In this document: one piece after another, positions 7,213 through 14,950 of the stretch
Layout: every line of letters begins with the position of its first letter
Position numbering within the stretch: position 1 is the stretch's first letter
DNA from: Andreprevotia chitinilytica DSM 18519
GTDB taxonomy: Bacteria; Pseudomonadota; Gammaproteobacteria; Burkholderiales; Chitinibacteraceae
Assembly: GCF_000711875.1 (NCBI RefSeq)
Contig: NZ_JONM01000029.1
Location: 1 to 41,113 of the forward strand
DNA: 41,113 bases
Direction of reading: 5' to 3'
The notes under the pieces: model-generated
What the model was told of the DNA's origin: nothing
Seen by the model: the letters and a program-made list of their open reading frames with translations, nothing else
The model's database searches: none
Translations under genes and position numbers: made by a program

Positions 7213-9612
7213 TCAATACGGCCAGCTCCAGTTCTTCACTTCCGGCATGTCATCGCCATACTCATTGATGTAGTGCTTGTGCTCAATGAGTTTGTCCTCG
7301 AACTTCTGGCGCACGTGGGCACCGATCTTCTTGAGGTGCGGCACGCGGTCGATGACGTCGATGGCGAGGTTGTAGCGGTCCACCTGATTCATCACCACCA
7401 TGTCGAACGGCGTGGAGGTGGTGCCGTTCTCGATGTAGCCGCGCACGTGCAGGTTGTCGTGACCGTTGCGGCGGTAGGTGAGGCGGTGGATCAACCACGG
7501 GTAGCCGTGGAAGGCGAACACGATCGGTTTGTCGGTGGTGAACACGGCATCGAATTCGTGATCGTCCAGCCCGTGCGGGTGTTCGCTCTTCGATTGCAGC
7601 GTCATCAGATCGATCACGTTGACGAAGCGGATCTTGATATCCGGGAAGTGCTGGCGGATCAGATCGGTCGCGGCCAGTGCTTCCATCGTCGGCACGTCGC
7701 CGGCGCAGGCGATGACCACATCCGGCTCGCCACCTTCATCGTTACTCGCCCAATCCCAGATGCCCAAGCCCTTGGTGCAATGCTTGATGGCCTGATCCAT
7801 GGTCAGGTATTGCAGCGCAGGCTGTTTGCCGGCCACGACGACGTTGACGTAATGACGGCTGCGCAGGCAGTGGTCGGTGACCGACAGCAGCGTGTTGGCA
7901 TCAGGCGGCAAGTAGACGCGGATCACCTCGGCCTTCTTGTTCACCACGTGATCGAGGAAGCCGGGATCCTGGTGCGAGAAGCCGTTGTGATCCTGCCGCC
8001 AGACGTGGCTGGTGAGCAGGTAGTTGAGCGACGGAATCTGGCGACGCCACGGGATGTCCTTGGTCGTCTTCAGCCACTTGGCATGCTGGTTGAACATCGA
8101 ATCGATGACGTGGATGAAGGCTTCATAGCAGCTGAAGAAGCCGTGGCGGCCCGTCAGCAGGTAGCCTTCCAGCCAGCCTTGGCAGGTGTGCTCGGAGAGG
8201 ATTTCCATCACGCGGCCGTTCTGCGAGAGGTGGTCGTTCTCTTTGTCTTCCGGCAGGTAATCCGCCTGCCACTGCTTGCCGGATTCATCGAACACGTCGG
8301 CCCAGCGGTTGGATGCGGTTTCATCCGGCCCGAAGATGCGGAAGTTCTGGGCGCTGTCGTTTTCCTTCATCACGTCGCGCAGCAGCTTGCCCATCACGCG
8401 GGTGGCCTCGGCGACGACGGTGCCGGGCTTGTCGAGCTTGACCGCGTATTTGCGGAAGTCCGGCATCTTCAGATCGCGGCTTACCAAACCATGCACGAGC
8501 GGGTTGGCGCTCATGCGCAGCGCGCCAGCCGGGGCGAGTGCGGCCAGCTCTGGCTTGAGTGCGCCGTCCTCGGTGAACAATTCCTTGGGCTTGTAGCTCT
8601 TCAGCCATTTTTCCAGCGCGGCGATGTGGTCTGGCGTCATGTCCGAGAACGGCACCTGATGGCTGCGCCAGTAGCCTTCGACCTTCTTGCCGTCGATTTC
8701 CTTCGGCCCGGTCCAGCCTTTGGGCGAGCGCAAGATGATCATCGGCCAATGCGGACGGGTGATCGGCTTGCCGGCCTTCTCTTCCTTTGCCGCCTTGGCG
8801 CGCAGGTCGCGGATTTCGTCGAGCACGGTATCGAGGGTACTGGCGAAGGCTTGGTGCATCGTCGCGTAGTCATCGACATCCGCGCCGGTTTCGACGTAAT
8901 GCACCTTGTGGCCATAGCCCTCGAACAGCTTGGTCAGCTCGTCCTTCGGCAGGCGGGACAGCACGGTCGGGTTGGCGATCTTGTAGCCATTCAGATGCAG
9001 GATCGGCAGCACGCTGCCGTCGTGCACCGGATTGATGAATTTGTTGGAGTGCCAGCTGGTCGCCAGCGGGCCGGTTTCCGCCTCGCCATCGCCCACCACG
9101 GCCACGACGACCTGATTTGGGTGATCGAAAGCCGCGCCATAGGCATGCGACAGCGAATAGCCCAGCTCACCGCCTTCATGCATCGAGCCCGGTGTTTCCG
9201 GCGCTACGTGCGAGGGAATGCCGCCGGGGAAGGAAAACTGCTTGAACAGCTTTTGGAGGCCGTCTGCGGTCTGATCGATGTTCGGGTAGGTCTCGGTATA
9301 GGTGCCTTCCAGCCAGCTGTTCGCCACCAGACCCGGGCCGCCGTGGCCAGGGCCGGTGATGTAGATCATCGGCTGCTGGCGTTCCTTGATGGCGCGGTTG
9401 AGGTGCACATAGATGAAATTCAGGCCCGGCGTGGTGCCCCAGTGGCCCAGCAGGCGCGGCTTCACGTGTTCGCGTTTGAGCGCTTTCTTGAGCAGGGGGT
9501 TGTCCAGCAGGTAAATCTGGCCGACGGAAAGGTAATTCGCGGCGCGCCAGTAGGCGTGCATCTTGTTGAGCAGATCTTTGGAGAGCGGTTGGGATGCTTT
9601 GGATTGAGCCAT
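7213..9612 (-). CDS. xfp: xylulose-5-phosphate/fructose-6-phosphate phosphoketolase
   Basis: At 799 residues this is full length for the family. Near the N-terminus are [15 protein letters not shown] and [21 protein letters not shown]. The thiamine-diphosphate motif [17 protein letters not shown] lies at 174-190. [28 protein letters not shown] and the C-terminal [17 protein letters not shown]-type region are also typical. The enzyme splits xylulose-5-P (and often fructose-6-P) with phosphate into acetyl-phosphate plus glyceraldehyde-3-P or erythrose-4-P, in the cytoplasm with TPP and Mg2+. It is a single gene with no ackA or pta beside it. An inverted repeat 80-103 bases upstream may be an operator. 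Whether it prefers one substrate cannot be read from sequence. Confidence 0.93.
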   Translation of the reverse strand: MAQSKASQPLSKDLLNKMHAYWRAANYLSVGQIYLLDNPLLKKALKREHVKPRLLGHWGTTPGLNFIYVHLNRAIKERQQPMIYITGPGHGGPGLVANSWLEGTYTETYPNIDQTADGLQKLFKQFSFPGGIPSHVAPETPGSMHEGGELGYSLSHAYGAAFDHPNQVVVAVVGDGEAETGPLATSWHSNKFINPVHDGSVLPILHLNGYKIANPTVLSRLPKDELTKLFEGYGHKVHYVETGADVDDYATMHQAFASTLDTVLDEIRDLRAKAAKEEKAGKPITRPHWPMIILRSPKGWTGPKEIDGKKVEGYWRSHQVPFSDMTPDHIAALEKWLKSYKPKELFTEDGALKPELAALAPAGALRMSANPLVHGLVSRDLKMPDFRKYAVKLDKPGTVVAEATRVMGKLLRDVMKENDSAQNFRIFGPDETASNRWADVFDESGKQWQADYLPEDKENDHLSQNGRVMEILSEHTCQGWLEGYLLTGRHGFFSCYEAFIHVIDSMFNQHAKWLKTTKDIPWRRQIPSLNYLLTSHVWRQDHNGFSHQDPGFLDHVVNKKAEVIRVYLPPDANTLLSVTDHCLRSRHYVNVVVAGKQPALQYLTMDQAIKHCTKGLGIWDWASNDEGGEPDVVIACAGDVPTMEALAATDLIRQHFPDIKIRFVNVIDLMTLQSKSEHPHGLDDHEFDAVFTTDKPIVFAFHGYPWLIHRLTYRRNGHDNLHVRGYIENGTTSTPFDMVVMNQVDRYNLAIDVIDRVPHLKKIGAHVRQKFEDKLIEHKHYINEYGDDMPEVKNWSWPY

Positions 9613-9691
9613 GTTTCACCTCTGTCAGGATGCGATTCGATGGAAGCTCGGTAGAGCTGGTGCTGCTTTGGTCTTCAGTATGTGACAACGA

Positions 9692-9715
9692 ATTTGCGCA
9701 AGTGCTGACGCAAAT
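9692..9715. promoter_or_regulatory. inverted repeat upstream of xfp, possible operator
   Basis: ATTTGCG, 10 bases, then CGCAAAT forms a 24-bp dyad located 80-103 bases before the xfp start. Spacing of about two helical turns suits a dimeric regulator. The regulator is unknown. Confidence 0.35.
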
Positions 9716-9837
9716 CAAGGCCAGTCTGATCGGTTACTGATGTGTGAATATTTTCTGCGCACCAGAATCTGGCAGCCTGATGCAAGCTTTGAAAAAAAAC
9801 AAGTCGGTACATATGTGTTTTTGATAAAGCATCGGGA

Positions 9838-9867
9838 AAGAAAAAACCGCCAGAGGGCCGGCGGTTT
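9838..9867 (-). terminator. rho-independent terminator of the antiporter gene
   Basis: On the minus strand AAACCGCC and GGCGGTTT pair as an 8-bp stem and run directly into a T-tract (plus-strand A-run 9841-9846). It lies just downstream of the antiporter stop codon. Confidence 0.8.
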
Positions 9868-9891
9868 CGTTGGGACCAAGCTGCAGGCGGG

Positions 9892-11286
9892 TTAGAAGAA
9901 CACCAGCGTCACCAAAACAAACAGCGGGATCAGGATTACTCCTGACCACGCCATATAGCCAAAGAAGCTCGGCATTTGCACGCCGCGTTGCTCGGCAATC
10001 GCCTTGACCATGAAGTTGGGCGCGTTGCCGATATACGTGTTCGCACCCATGAACACCGCGCCCATCGAGATTGCCAGCAGGGTCGAGGCCAGCGGCCCCA
10101 TCATGTGCACCGGATCGCCGTGGGCAAGGTTGAAGAACACGAGGTAGGTCGGTGCGTTATCGAGGAAGCTGGAGAGTATCCCCGTGGTCCAGAAATACAT
10201 GATGTCCATCGGCCGGCCATCCGGGTGGCTGACGCTTTTGACCAACGCGGCCAGCTGTCCGGCCTCCCCGGCGCGCAGGATGGCAATGGCCGGCGCGATG
10301 GTGATGAAAATGCCGGCGAACAGCTTGGCGACTTCCAGGATCGGTTCCCAGTTGAATTCGTTGCCGGCACGCACCTGCTTGGGCGTGATCAACAAGGAGA
10401 CGATGCCGATGCCCAGCAGCAATACATCGCGCGCCACGCTTTCCAGGCCCACGTGCGTACCCCAGATGTCGAAGGTGATGCCGGGTTTCCACAGGCCGGA
10501 CAGCAACACCGCGCCGACGATGCCGCCAATCAGCCAGAAATTGCGCTTGCCGGTGAGCTTGAGCGGCACGTCGTATTGAGGCTCCGGGCGGGGCGGCAGG
10601 TCTTCGTGGCGGAAGAAGTAACTGTCGATCACGTAGAACAGGACCAACAGCACTGCGCTGCAGAACAGCACCGATGGCAGCATGTGTTTCAGCGTCCAGA
10701 AGAAATCGACGCCCTTCAGAAAGCCAAGGAACAGCGGCGGATCGCCCAGCGGGGTCAGACCGCCGCCGATATTGGCGACGAGGAAGATAAAGAACACCAC
10801 CACGTGCACGTTATGGCTGCGGTGTTCATTGGCCTTCAGCAATGGCCGGATCAACAGCATCGCCGCACCGGTGGTGCCCATGATCGATGCCAGCAGCGTT
10901 CCAAGCGCCAGCAGACCGGTATTCAGCTTGGCCGAGCCGTGTAGCGTACCTGTCAGCAGAATGCCGCCGCTGGCTGTATAGAGCGCAAACAACAGCAGGA
11001 TGAAGGGAATGTACTCAGCCAGCAGCGCATGTACGACGACTTGCCCCGCCAGCGCCGGCCCGAAAGTCGCGCCAAGCGGAAGCAGGAACACCACCGTCCA
11101 CGCGGCGATGACCTTGCCGTAGTGGCTATGCCAGACGTTCGGCGCCACGAGCGGAAACACGGCGATGGAGAGCAGAATGCCGGCAAACGGCAGCGCCCAG
11201 GCCAAGCTGAGCTGAGCGCCATCAAAGTCTGCTGCCTGTGCCAATGCTGGCAGCAGCAACAAGAGAAGTGGGAGGAATTTCTTCAT
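9892..11286 (-). CDS. NhaD-like sodium:proton antiporter (ion transporter superfamily)
   Basis: The start at 11286 is preceded by GAGG and gives 464 residues, opening with a cleavable-looking signal MKKFLPLLLLLLPALAQA. About 12 hydrophobic segments follow. Conserved stretches include GTTGAAMLLIRPLLKAN, FFIFLVANIGGGLTPLGDPPLFLGF, FLDNAPTYLVFFN and GANTYIGNAPNFMVKAIAE. Paired glycine/asparagine-rich re-entrant loops of this kind mark the IT superfamily, and the NIGG-TPLGDPPLF signature fits the NhaD/UPF sodium:proton antiporter branch. It is an inner-membrane protein likely involved in Na+ or pH homeostasis. Its substrate cannot be confirmed from sequence; a dicarboxylate role is a less likely alternative. 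Confidence 0.8.
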   Translation of the reverse strand: MKKFLPLLLLLLPALAQAADFDGAQLSLAWALPFAGILLSIAVFPLVAPNVWHSHYGKVIAAWTVVFLLPLGATFGPALAGQVVVHALLAEYIPFILLLFALYTASGGILLTGTLHGSAKLNTGLLALGTLLASIMGTTGAAMLLIRPLLKANEHRSHNVHVVVFFIFLVANIGGGLTPLGDPPLFLGFLKGVDFFWTLKHMLPSVLFCSAVLLVLFYVIDSYFFRHEDLPPRPEPQYDVPLKLTGKRNFWLIGGIVGAVLLSGLWKPGITFDIWGTHVGLESVARDVLLLGIGIVSLLITPKQVRAGNEFNWEPILEVAKLFAGIFITIAPAIAILRAGEAGQLAALVKSVSHPDGRPMDIMYFWTTGILSSFLDNAPTYLVFFNLAHGDPVHMMGPLASTLLAISMGAVFMGANTYIGNAPNFMVKAIAEQRGVQMPSFFGYMAWSGVILIPLFVLVTLVFF

Positions 11287-11334
11287 CGGACCTCGCGGTG
11301 AGCGACGCAATCACGCCGCAGGAGAAGAGGGGAG

Positions 11335-11724
11335 TTACTGCGCGTGTTTCTGGATGAACTCGATCTTGTAGCCATCCGGGTCTTCTACAAACGCGATGAC
11401 TGTCGAGCCATGCTTCATCGGCCCCGGTTCACGCGTCACACGACCGCCCTTGGCGCGGACTGCTTCACAGGTGGCGTAGATATTGTCGGTCTCGATCGCG
11501 ATATGGCCGTAACCACTGCCGAGATCGTAGTGATCGGTATCCCAGTTGTGGGTGAGTTCGATCACCGCTGTACTGCTCTCTTCGCCGTAACCCACAAAAG
11601 CCAAGGTAAAGCGGCCCTCTGGATAATCGTGCCGGCGCAGCAGTTTCATGCCCAGAACTTCGGTGTAGAAAGCGATCGCGCGGTCGAGATGGCCGACGCG
11701 CAACATGGTGTGCAAGATGCGCAT
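11335..11724 (-). CDS. gloA: glyoxalase I (lactoylglutathione lyase), Ni-type
   Basis: The start at 11724 (preceded by AAGGAG) gives 129 residues, the usual length; a longer reading back to 11829 has no ribosome site. The four metal ligands fall where they do in the E. coli enzyme: His5 (ILHTM), Glu56 (AVIELTHN), His74 (GYGHIAIE) and Glu122 (YKIEFIQ). The zinc-type insertions of the human enzyme are lacking, which suggests the Ni/Co-activated class. It isomerises the methylglyoxal-glutathione hemithioacetal to S-lactoylglutathione. The antiporter gene follows on the same strand 48 bases downstream, so they may share a transcript. Confidence 0.93.
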   Translation of the reverse strand: MRILHTMLRVGHLDRAIAFYTEVLGMKLLRRHDYPEGRFTLAFVGYGEESSTAVIELTHNWDTDHYDLGSGYGHIAIETDNIYATCEAVRAKGGRVTREPGPMKHGSTVIAFVEDPDGYKIEFIQKHAQ

Positions 11725-11835
11725 GGAACGTGCTCCTTTGTGGGGTGTGGGCAGTTTACCCAGCTGTCGCCGACTTGACAGTGACATGTTGCCGATTGGC
11801 AAGCCAATTTCTTGTACATTTTCGCGCAAATGGTG

Positions 11836-11865
11836 TTGACAGCCTCGCAGGCTAGGCCCTAATAT
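11836..11865 (+). promoter_or_regulatory. sigma-70 promoter of the tRNA-Lys pair
   Basis: A perfect TTGACA at 11836-11841 and TAATAT at 11860-11865 are separated by 18 bases. A GC-rich stretch (GCGCCC) lies between the -10 and the tRNA at 11879, the usual arrangement of stringently controlled stable-RNA promoters. Confidence 0.75.
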
Positions 11866-11878
11866 TGCGCCCTCTCTT

Positions 11879-11954
11879 GGGTCGTTAGCTCAGTTGGTAG
11901 AGCAGCGGACTCTTAATCCGTAGGTCGAGTGTTCGAGCCACTCACGACCCACCA
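11879..11954 (+). tRNA. tRNA-Lys, anticodon CTT
   Basis: Acceptor stem GGGTCGT/ACGACCC, D-arm GCTCAGTTGGTAGAGC and anticodon loop CTCTTAA (anticodon CTT, codon AAG) are all present. The T-stem GAGTG/CACTC is fully paired around TTCGAGC, and CCA is encoded. Every stem pairs, so it looks functional. Confidence 0.95.
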
Positions 11955-11987
11955 AGATTGCTTAAGCTGATGTGCAAACGACAGCTT

Positions 11988-12063
11988 GGGTCGTTAGCTC
12001 AGTTGGTAGAGCAGCGGACTTTTAATCCGTTGGTCGCAGGTTCGAGTCCCGCACGACCCACCA
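11988..12063 (+). tRNA. tRNA-Lys, anticodon TTT (phage attachment gene)
   Basis: It shares the acceptor stem and D-arm with the upstream copy. The anticodon loop is CTTTTAA (anticodon TTT, codon AAA) and CCA is encoded. The T-stem reads GCAGG/CCCGC, which leaves an A-C mismatch at the middle pair; the family norm is GCAGG/CCTGC. The integrase gene begins 73 bases beyond it, so the 3' half was probably rebuilt by phage integration. Confidence 0.95.
12041..12063 (+). other. probable attL core in the tRNA-Lys 3' end
   Basis: Tyrosine-integrase phages commonly recombine within the T-loop to 3' end of a tRNA, regenerating it. The integrase gene lies immediately downstream with its 3' end facing the tRNA. 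The core is placed by this rule; a matching attR copy must lie right of 41113. Confidence 0.5.
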
Positions 12064-12071
12064 GTAAAATC

Positions 12072-12105
12072 AAGGGCTTAGCTGATGCTAGGCCCTTTTG
12101 CTTTT
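12072..12105 (+). terminator. terminator after the tRNA-Lys pair
   Basis: AAGGGCTTAGC-TGAT-GCTAGGCCCTT forms an 11-bp stem with one wobble and is followed by a T-rich tract (TTTTGCTTTT). Confidence 0.75.
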
Positions 12106-12110
12106 CTGCG

Positions 12111-12142
12111 TTTTAGACAGAATTCTAGACAGTTGTCTAAAA
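12111..12142. promoter_or_regulatory. cluster of TAGACA motifs, candidate integrase arm sites
   Basis: TAGACAG occurs at 12114-12120 and again at 12126-12132, 12 bases apart. An inverted TGTCTA lies at 12134-12139. The outer arms TTTTAGACA and TGTCTAAAA also form a 9-bp dyad. Its position between the attachment core and the integrase gene suits arm-type binding sites. The element overlaps the integrase stop codon, so a terminator role is an alternative. Confidence 0.35.
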
Positions 12143-13207
12143 TCCAGAGCAGTTTACGTCCACTTTGTTCGGCTCCACCGTCCCTCGCCAGCGGCTTTTC
12201 ACGTAAATTTCGGTTGTCTTGACCGACTCGTGACCGCACAGCACTTGGATCACTTCCAGCGGAATTCCCGAAAGCCACATATCCGTTGCGCCTTTGCCTT
12301 TCAGGTCGTAAAAGCCGAAGTTTGTTACTTTGGATTTCTTGAGATATCGGGTCAGCATTGAGCAAAGTCCGCTGTATGTATAAGGCTCGCCTTTGCCGGT
12401 GTGAATCAGCGTCATCTGATGACGGCTCGGTGTGGCCGTTACCCCAAGCTCAACGAGAATTTCATCAATCTCCGCTGTGATCGCAATGTCGATAGTCGCG
12501 CCGGTCTTTCCTTGTTTGGTGCGGATGATTCGGCGGCGCGAACCGTCTGGCTCGACCTTGGTAATCAGGTTGGCTGCTGTCCAGATGATGATGTCCTCGG
12601 GGCGCTGCAGTGTGCGGTAAATGAGCGCCATGAGGCACTGCACTTGGCGCACCGCAACGGCACGTACTGCGTGATATTCAGCGTGTTCAACGTAGCGCTC
12701 ACGCTTGGTTTCCTTGTTGCGGCGGACGCCTTTGCACGGGTTGCCGTTAATTCCCCCTTCGCCTTTCCGAATCATCCAGGAGAAGCATGCCGACAAGCAG
12801 GCCTTCTCGCGGTTGCCGCGTACCGGCCGATCCAGCTCGACGCACATATCTAAATAAGCGCCGATGTGTTTGGCTTCGACGGCGGCGGGTAGCATGCGCC
12901 CGAAATATGCCTTGAGCGGTTCGATGTCGCGCTTGTAATCCTCGTAGGTCCGTGGCGCCATGCCGCCTTTTTCGCGTGGGAGCAGCGTGCGCTGTGCGCA
13001 GTGCACTACGAAGGCATCGAGGAAGTAGGTCATCGTGCCGAACGTGTTGTCGGGATCGTTGTAGAGCTGCGCCTTCCGTTTGGCTTCGCGGACATCGGTG
13101 CCCAGCCGCTCCCATTTCCCCGAGCGGTGGACGTAGTAGAACGCGCTGTGTTTTGCATAGACATTCAGGGGCAACCCAAGTGGGTTGTCATTTCGTTTTC
13201 GGGCCAT
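12137..13207 (-). CDS. int: phage tyrosine integrase
   Basis: The 356-residue product has an N-terminal arm-binding region, a core-binding domain with a SAM-like fold (about 60-165) and a tyrosine-recombinase catalytic domain. Catalytic positions visible are Arg202 (TLQRPEDIIIW), Lys231 (RTKQGKTG), box II at 300-303 reading YDLK, His326 (LCGHESV) and nucleophile Tyr335 (TTEIY). Canonical box II is HxLR, so both the His and the second Arg are replaced, the latter by Lys. It sits last in the leftward early operon, 3 bases after the DUF4224 gene, and its 3' end faces the tRNA-Lys attachment site. It should catalyse integration and excision, though the box II change leaves activity open. Confidence 0.9.
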   Translation of the reverse strand: MARKRNDNPLGLPLNVYAKHSAFYYVHRSGKWERLGTDVREAKRKAQLYNDPDNTFGTMTYFLDAFVVHCAQRTLLPREKGGMAPRTYEDYKRDIEPLKAYFGRMLPAAVEAKHIGAYLDMCVELDRPVRGNREKACLSACFSWMIRKGEGGINGNPCKGVRRNKETKRERYVEHAEYHAVRAVAVRQVQCLMALIYRTLQRPEDIIIWTAANLITKVEPDGSRRRIIRTKQGKTGATIDIAITAEIDEILVELGVTATPSRHQMTLIHTGKGEPYTYSGLCSMLTRYLKKSKVTNFGFYDLKGKGATDMWLSGIPLEVIQVLCGHESVKTTEIYVKSRWRGTVEPNKVDVNCSGF

Positions 13208-13210
13208 CGG

Positions 13211-13477
13211 TTATTTGTGCTTCGAGAAAATGGCGCGCAGGGCTGCGCTGTCCGGTTCGCTGTCGGCGCTTCCATGCGTGGGATCGTTCGCGGCTTGCCG
13301 GCCGGACATGACCGCCTCGAAGTTCTGGCGGGAAATCAGCGGCATGCCATTCGGTTTGCGGCGCGTCTCGAAGCCCGAGCGTTGAAACCAGCGCGTGATC
13401 GCGGCGGGCTGCTGCAGCGGGGCGGCGATTTCCCGCAATTCGACGTCGGATAGAAACGGCAGGGCGTGAGCGTTCAT
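13211..13477 (-). CDS. DUF4224-family protein, putative excisionase-like regulator
   Basis: The 88-residue protein begins MNAHALPFLSDVELREIAAP. It contains the pattern FLS-x-EL-x-x-(I/L)-x-x-P, then QPAAITRWFQRSGFETRRKPNGMPLISR. This matches the DUF4224 domain of phages, a short helix-turn-helix-like fold usually encoded next to integrases. The start at 13477 has GGAGG about 9 bases upstream and lies just inside the end of the methyltransferase gene. The stop is 3 bases before the integrase start, so the two are translated together. A directionality-factor role is inferred from position only. Confidence 0.72.
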   Translation of the reverse strand: MNAHALPFLSDVELREIAAPLQQPAAITRWFQRSGFETRRKPNGMPLISRQNFEAVMSGRQAANDPTHGSADSEPDSAALRAIFSKHK

Positions 13478-13478
13478 C

Positions 13479-14633
13479 TCAGGCTGCCTCCAGCTCAATA
13501 CCGAGCGGCGCGGCGCATAAGCTCGACAGATGCGACTGCAGCCTGCAGCGCCACAACGCCATTTCCGATCTGGCGGAGCTGGTGATTGCGGGATTCGTCC
13601 ACCAGACAGGCCATCCCATTAACCAGCATCCGAATGCCGGGTTCAGTCGCGGGCGCAAGGTGCGGGTGGTCGGCGACAAGTCCCGACCATCGGTCGTCGA
13701 GCGGACCGGGTGCGAACAAATCGAATTCACCGTCTGCACGAGCGTTTGGCCGGTCATGCGGTCCGTTTGGCGACCGCCACTGCTTGCGTCGCTCGCTGCT
13801 GGTGTTGGCCATTGCGCGATCAGGTGCTCCGCCTGCCAATCCAGCATATCCAGGCGGCTCTTCCCATCCTTCCTCGTTACTGCATTGCCGCCACCTTTCC
13901 AGCAACGTGATGTGGGGCTGGCCCACATCGATGTCGGCTGCGCCACCTTTTCTGCCGGTTGCCACAAGGCCGCATCGCGGTTCAGATTTGTTCGTTGCGT
14001 GCTGGCCAAGTCGGCGCCCGGGCGGCGGCCGTCGTGGGCTGTTGGCGTGGCCCAGGTCGCGCCATGCGAGGCAGAACCATCGCGCCCGACCGTGCGCAGC
14101 ACCAACGTCGGCCGCTGCCAGAGTGATCCATTCCGCACGCCACCCGCGGTCGGCCAACTCCCCCAAGACGCGGGAGGCCGCCCTTTCGGTGAGTTCCTCG
14201 GCTTCGTCCAGAGTGGAGGCTCCGGCAGAAGCGATGCCTGCGACGTTCTCCAGAAAGAGCCACTGCGCACCGCAAGCGTCGGCGATGTCGAGCACGTTGA
14301 AGAAGAGCCCGCTGCGTACGCCATCGAGGCCAGCACGTAGGCCGGCGATGCTGAGGTCTTGGCACGGAAAGCCGGCGACGATGAAATCCACGCGTCCACG
14401 CCAGCGTCGGCCGTTGAAGGTGACAAGGTCAGACCAGACAGGCGCCGGATCGAGCGCTCCCGCTTCCATAAGCGCGACAAGTTGCGCGGCTGCAGGGGCT
14501 TCCCGCTCCACGTAGCAAACGGTGCGGTAGTCGAGGCCAAGAAATGCGAGTCCGGCACGCAGTCCTTCGCCGAGCATGCCGACGCCGGCGCAGAGTTCGA
14601 TGCCGAAGAATTCGGGATGTAGAGCCAGGCCAT
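13479..14633 (-). CDS. overlapping same-strand ORF inside the methyltransferase gene (possible dual coding)
   Basis: The frame runs 384 codons from ATG at 14633, four bases after the methyltransferase GTG, and could use the same GGGAG site. Its product contains stretches I recognise from annotated phage proteins. These are MAWLYIPNS at the start, RRLSGLTLSPSTADAGVDAWISS, FWRTSQASL, WATPTAHDG, WPTPAASDASSGG and LNPAFGCWLMGWPVWWTNP. No domain of known function is visible. Opposite-strand frames of 309 and 252 codons are also open here, so openness alone is weak evidence in this GC-rich DNA. The family may be real or may be a conserved shadow of methyltransferases. Confidence 0.42.
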   Translation of the reverse strand: MAWLYIPNSSASNSAPASACSAKDCVPDSHFLASTTAPFATWSGKPLQPRNLSRLWKRERSIRRLSGLTLSPSTADAGVDAWISSSPAFRAKTSASPAYVLASMAYAAGSSSTCSTSPTLAVRSGSFWRTSQASLLPEPPLWTKPRNSPKGRPPASWGSWPTAGGVRNGSLWQRPTLVLRTVGRDGSASHGATWATPTAHDGRRPGADLASTQRTNLNRDAALWQPAEKVAQPTSMWASPTSRCWKGGGNAVTRKDGKSRLDMLDWQAEHLIAQWPTPAASDASSGGRQTDRMTGQTLVQTVNSICSHPVRSTTDGRDLSPTTRTLRPRLNPAFGCWLMGWPVWWTNPAITSSARSEMALWRCRLQSHLSSLCAAPLGIELEAA

Positions 14634-14637
14634 TCAC
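13495..14637 (-). CDS. C5-cytosine DNA methyltransferase
   Basis: With GTG at 14637 as start the product has 380 residues. Motifs are in canonical order: I FFGIELCAGVGMLGEGL (about 10-26), IV GFPCQDLS with the catalytic Cys at about 92, VI ENVAG (130-134), VIII GAAHGRARWF (179-188) and X QIGNGVVALQAA (from 356). The variable target-recognition region lies between. GTG is preferred because it overlaps the previous stop as GTGA and follows GGGAG; the longer TTG start at 14673 lacks a ribosome site. No restriction enzyme is adjacent, so it is probably an orphan phage methyltransferase protecting against host restriction. The target site cannot be read. A second same-strand frame is open across nearly the whole gene. 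Confidence 0.88.
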   Translation of the reverse strand: MNGLALHPEFFGIELCAGVGMLGEGLRAGLAFLGLDYRTVCYVEREAPAAAQLVALMEAGALDPAPVWSDLVTFNGRRWRGRVDFIVAGFPCQDLSIAGLRAGLDGVRSGLFFNVLDIADACGAQWLFLENVAGIASAGASTLDEAEELTERAASRVLGELADRGWRAEWITLAAADVGAAHGRARWFCLAWRDLGHANSPRRPPPGRRLGQHATNKSEPRCGLVATGRKGGAADIDVGQPHITLLERWRQCSNEEGWEEPPGYAGLAGGAPDRAMANTSSERRKQWRSPNGPHDRPNARADGEFDLFAPGPLDDRWSGLVADHPHLAPATEPGIRMLVNGMACLVDESRNHQLRQIGNGVVALQAAVASVELMRRAARY

Positions 14638-14936
14638 AGTGACTCCCGCAGCGTGTGGCGAGGCCGTTGCCAAACTTCGTCATTTGCCGCGCGGTCTTTG
14701 CGGCGATCTTCGAGTTCGTGGCGTGCTTGCCGGCGACGTGCAAGGCGCGGGGCATTGGCGATCATCAGGGCCATGTCTTGCGCCCGTAGGTCGCGCTCGC
14801 GGGTGACATCGAGCACGGCGGCCGACGGGAACAGCGGCATCGTGATGCGGGCTACTTGGCCGTTGATGCCGGTTTGGCCAGATTGCGGCCGTAGGGAGTC
14901 AAAAGACTGCCCGGAATGGGTCAGCATCAAGCTCAT
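14634..14936 (-). CDS. small phage protein of unknown function
   Basis: The 100-residue product starts MSLMLTHSGQSFDSLRPQSGQ and ends in a long charged helix rich in Arg, Asp and Glu (ARLARRRQARHELEDRRKDRA). No family is recognised. It sits in the leftward early operon. Its stop overlaps the methyltransferase start as GTGA, a sign of translational coupling. The ribosome site is weak (GAGAA), and 14 bases separate it from the upstream gene. Confidence 0.55.
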   Translation of the reverse strand: MSLMLTHSGQSFDSLRPQSGQTGINGQVARITMPLFPSAAVLDVTRERDLRAQDMALMIANAPRLARRRQARHELEDRRKDRAANDEVWQRPRHTLRESL

Positions 14937-14950
14937 GATTTTCTCGGTAG

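Noticed and set aside
7273-9654. 793-codon plus-strand ORF opposite phosphoketolase
   Set aside because: It mirrors the highly conserved phosphoketolase codon by codon and shows no domain of its own.
11879-11954. First tRNA-Lys as a pseudo-tRNA left by integration
   Set aside because: All stems pair, including the T-stem, and CCA is encoded. It has its own distinct CTT anticodon and lies upstream of the attachment gene.
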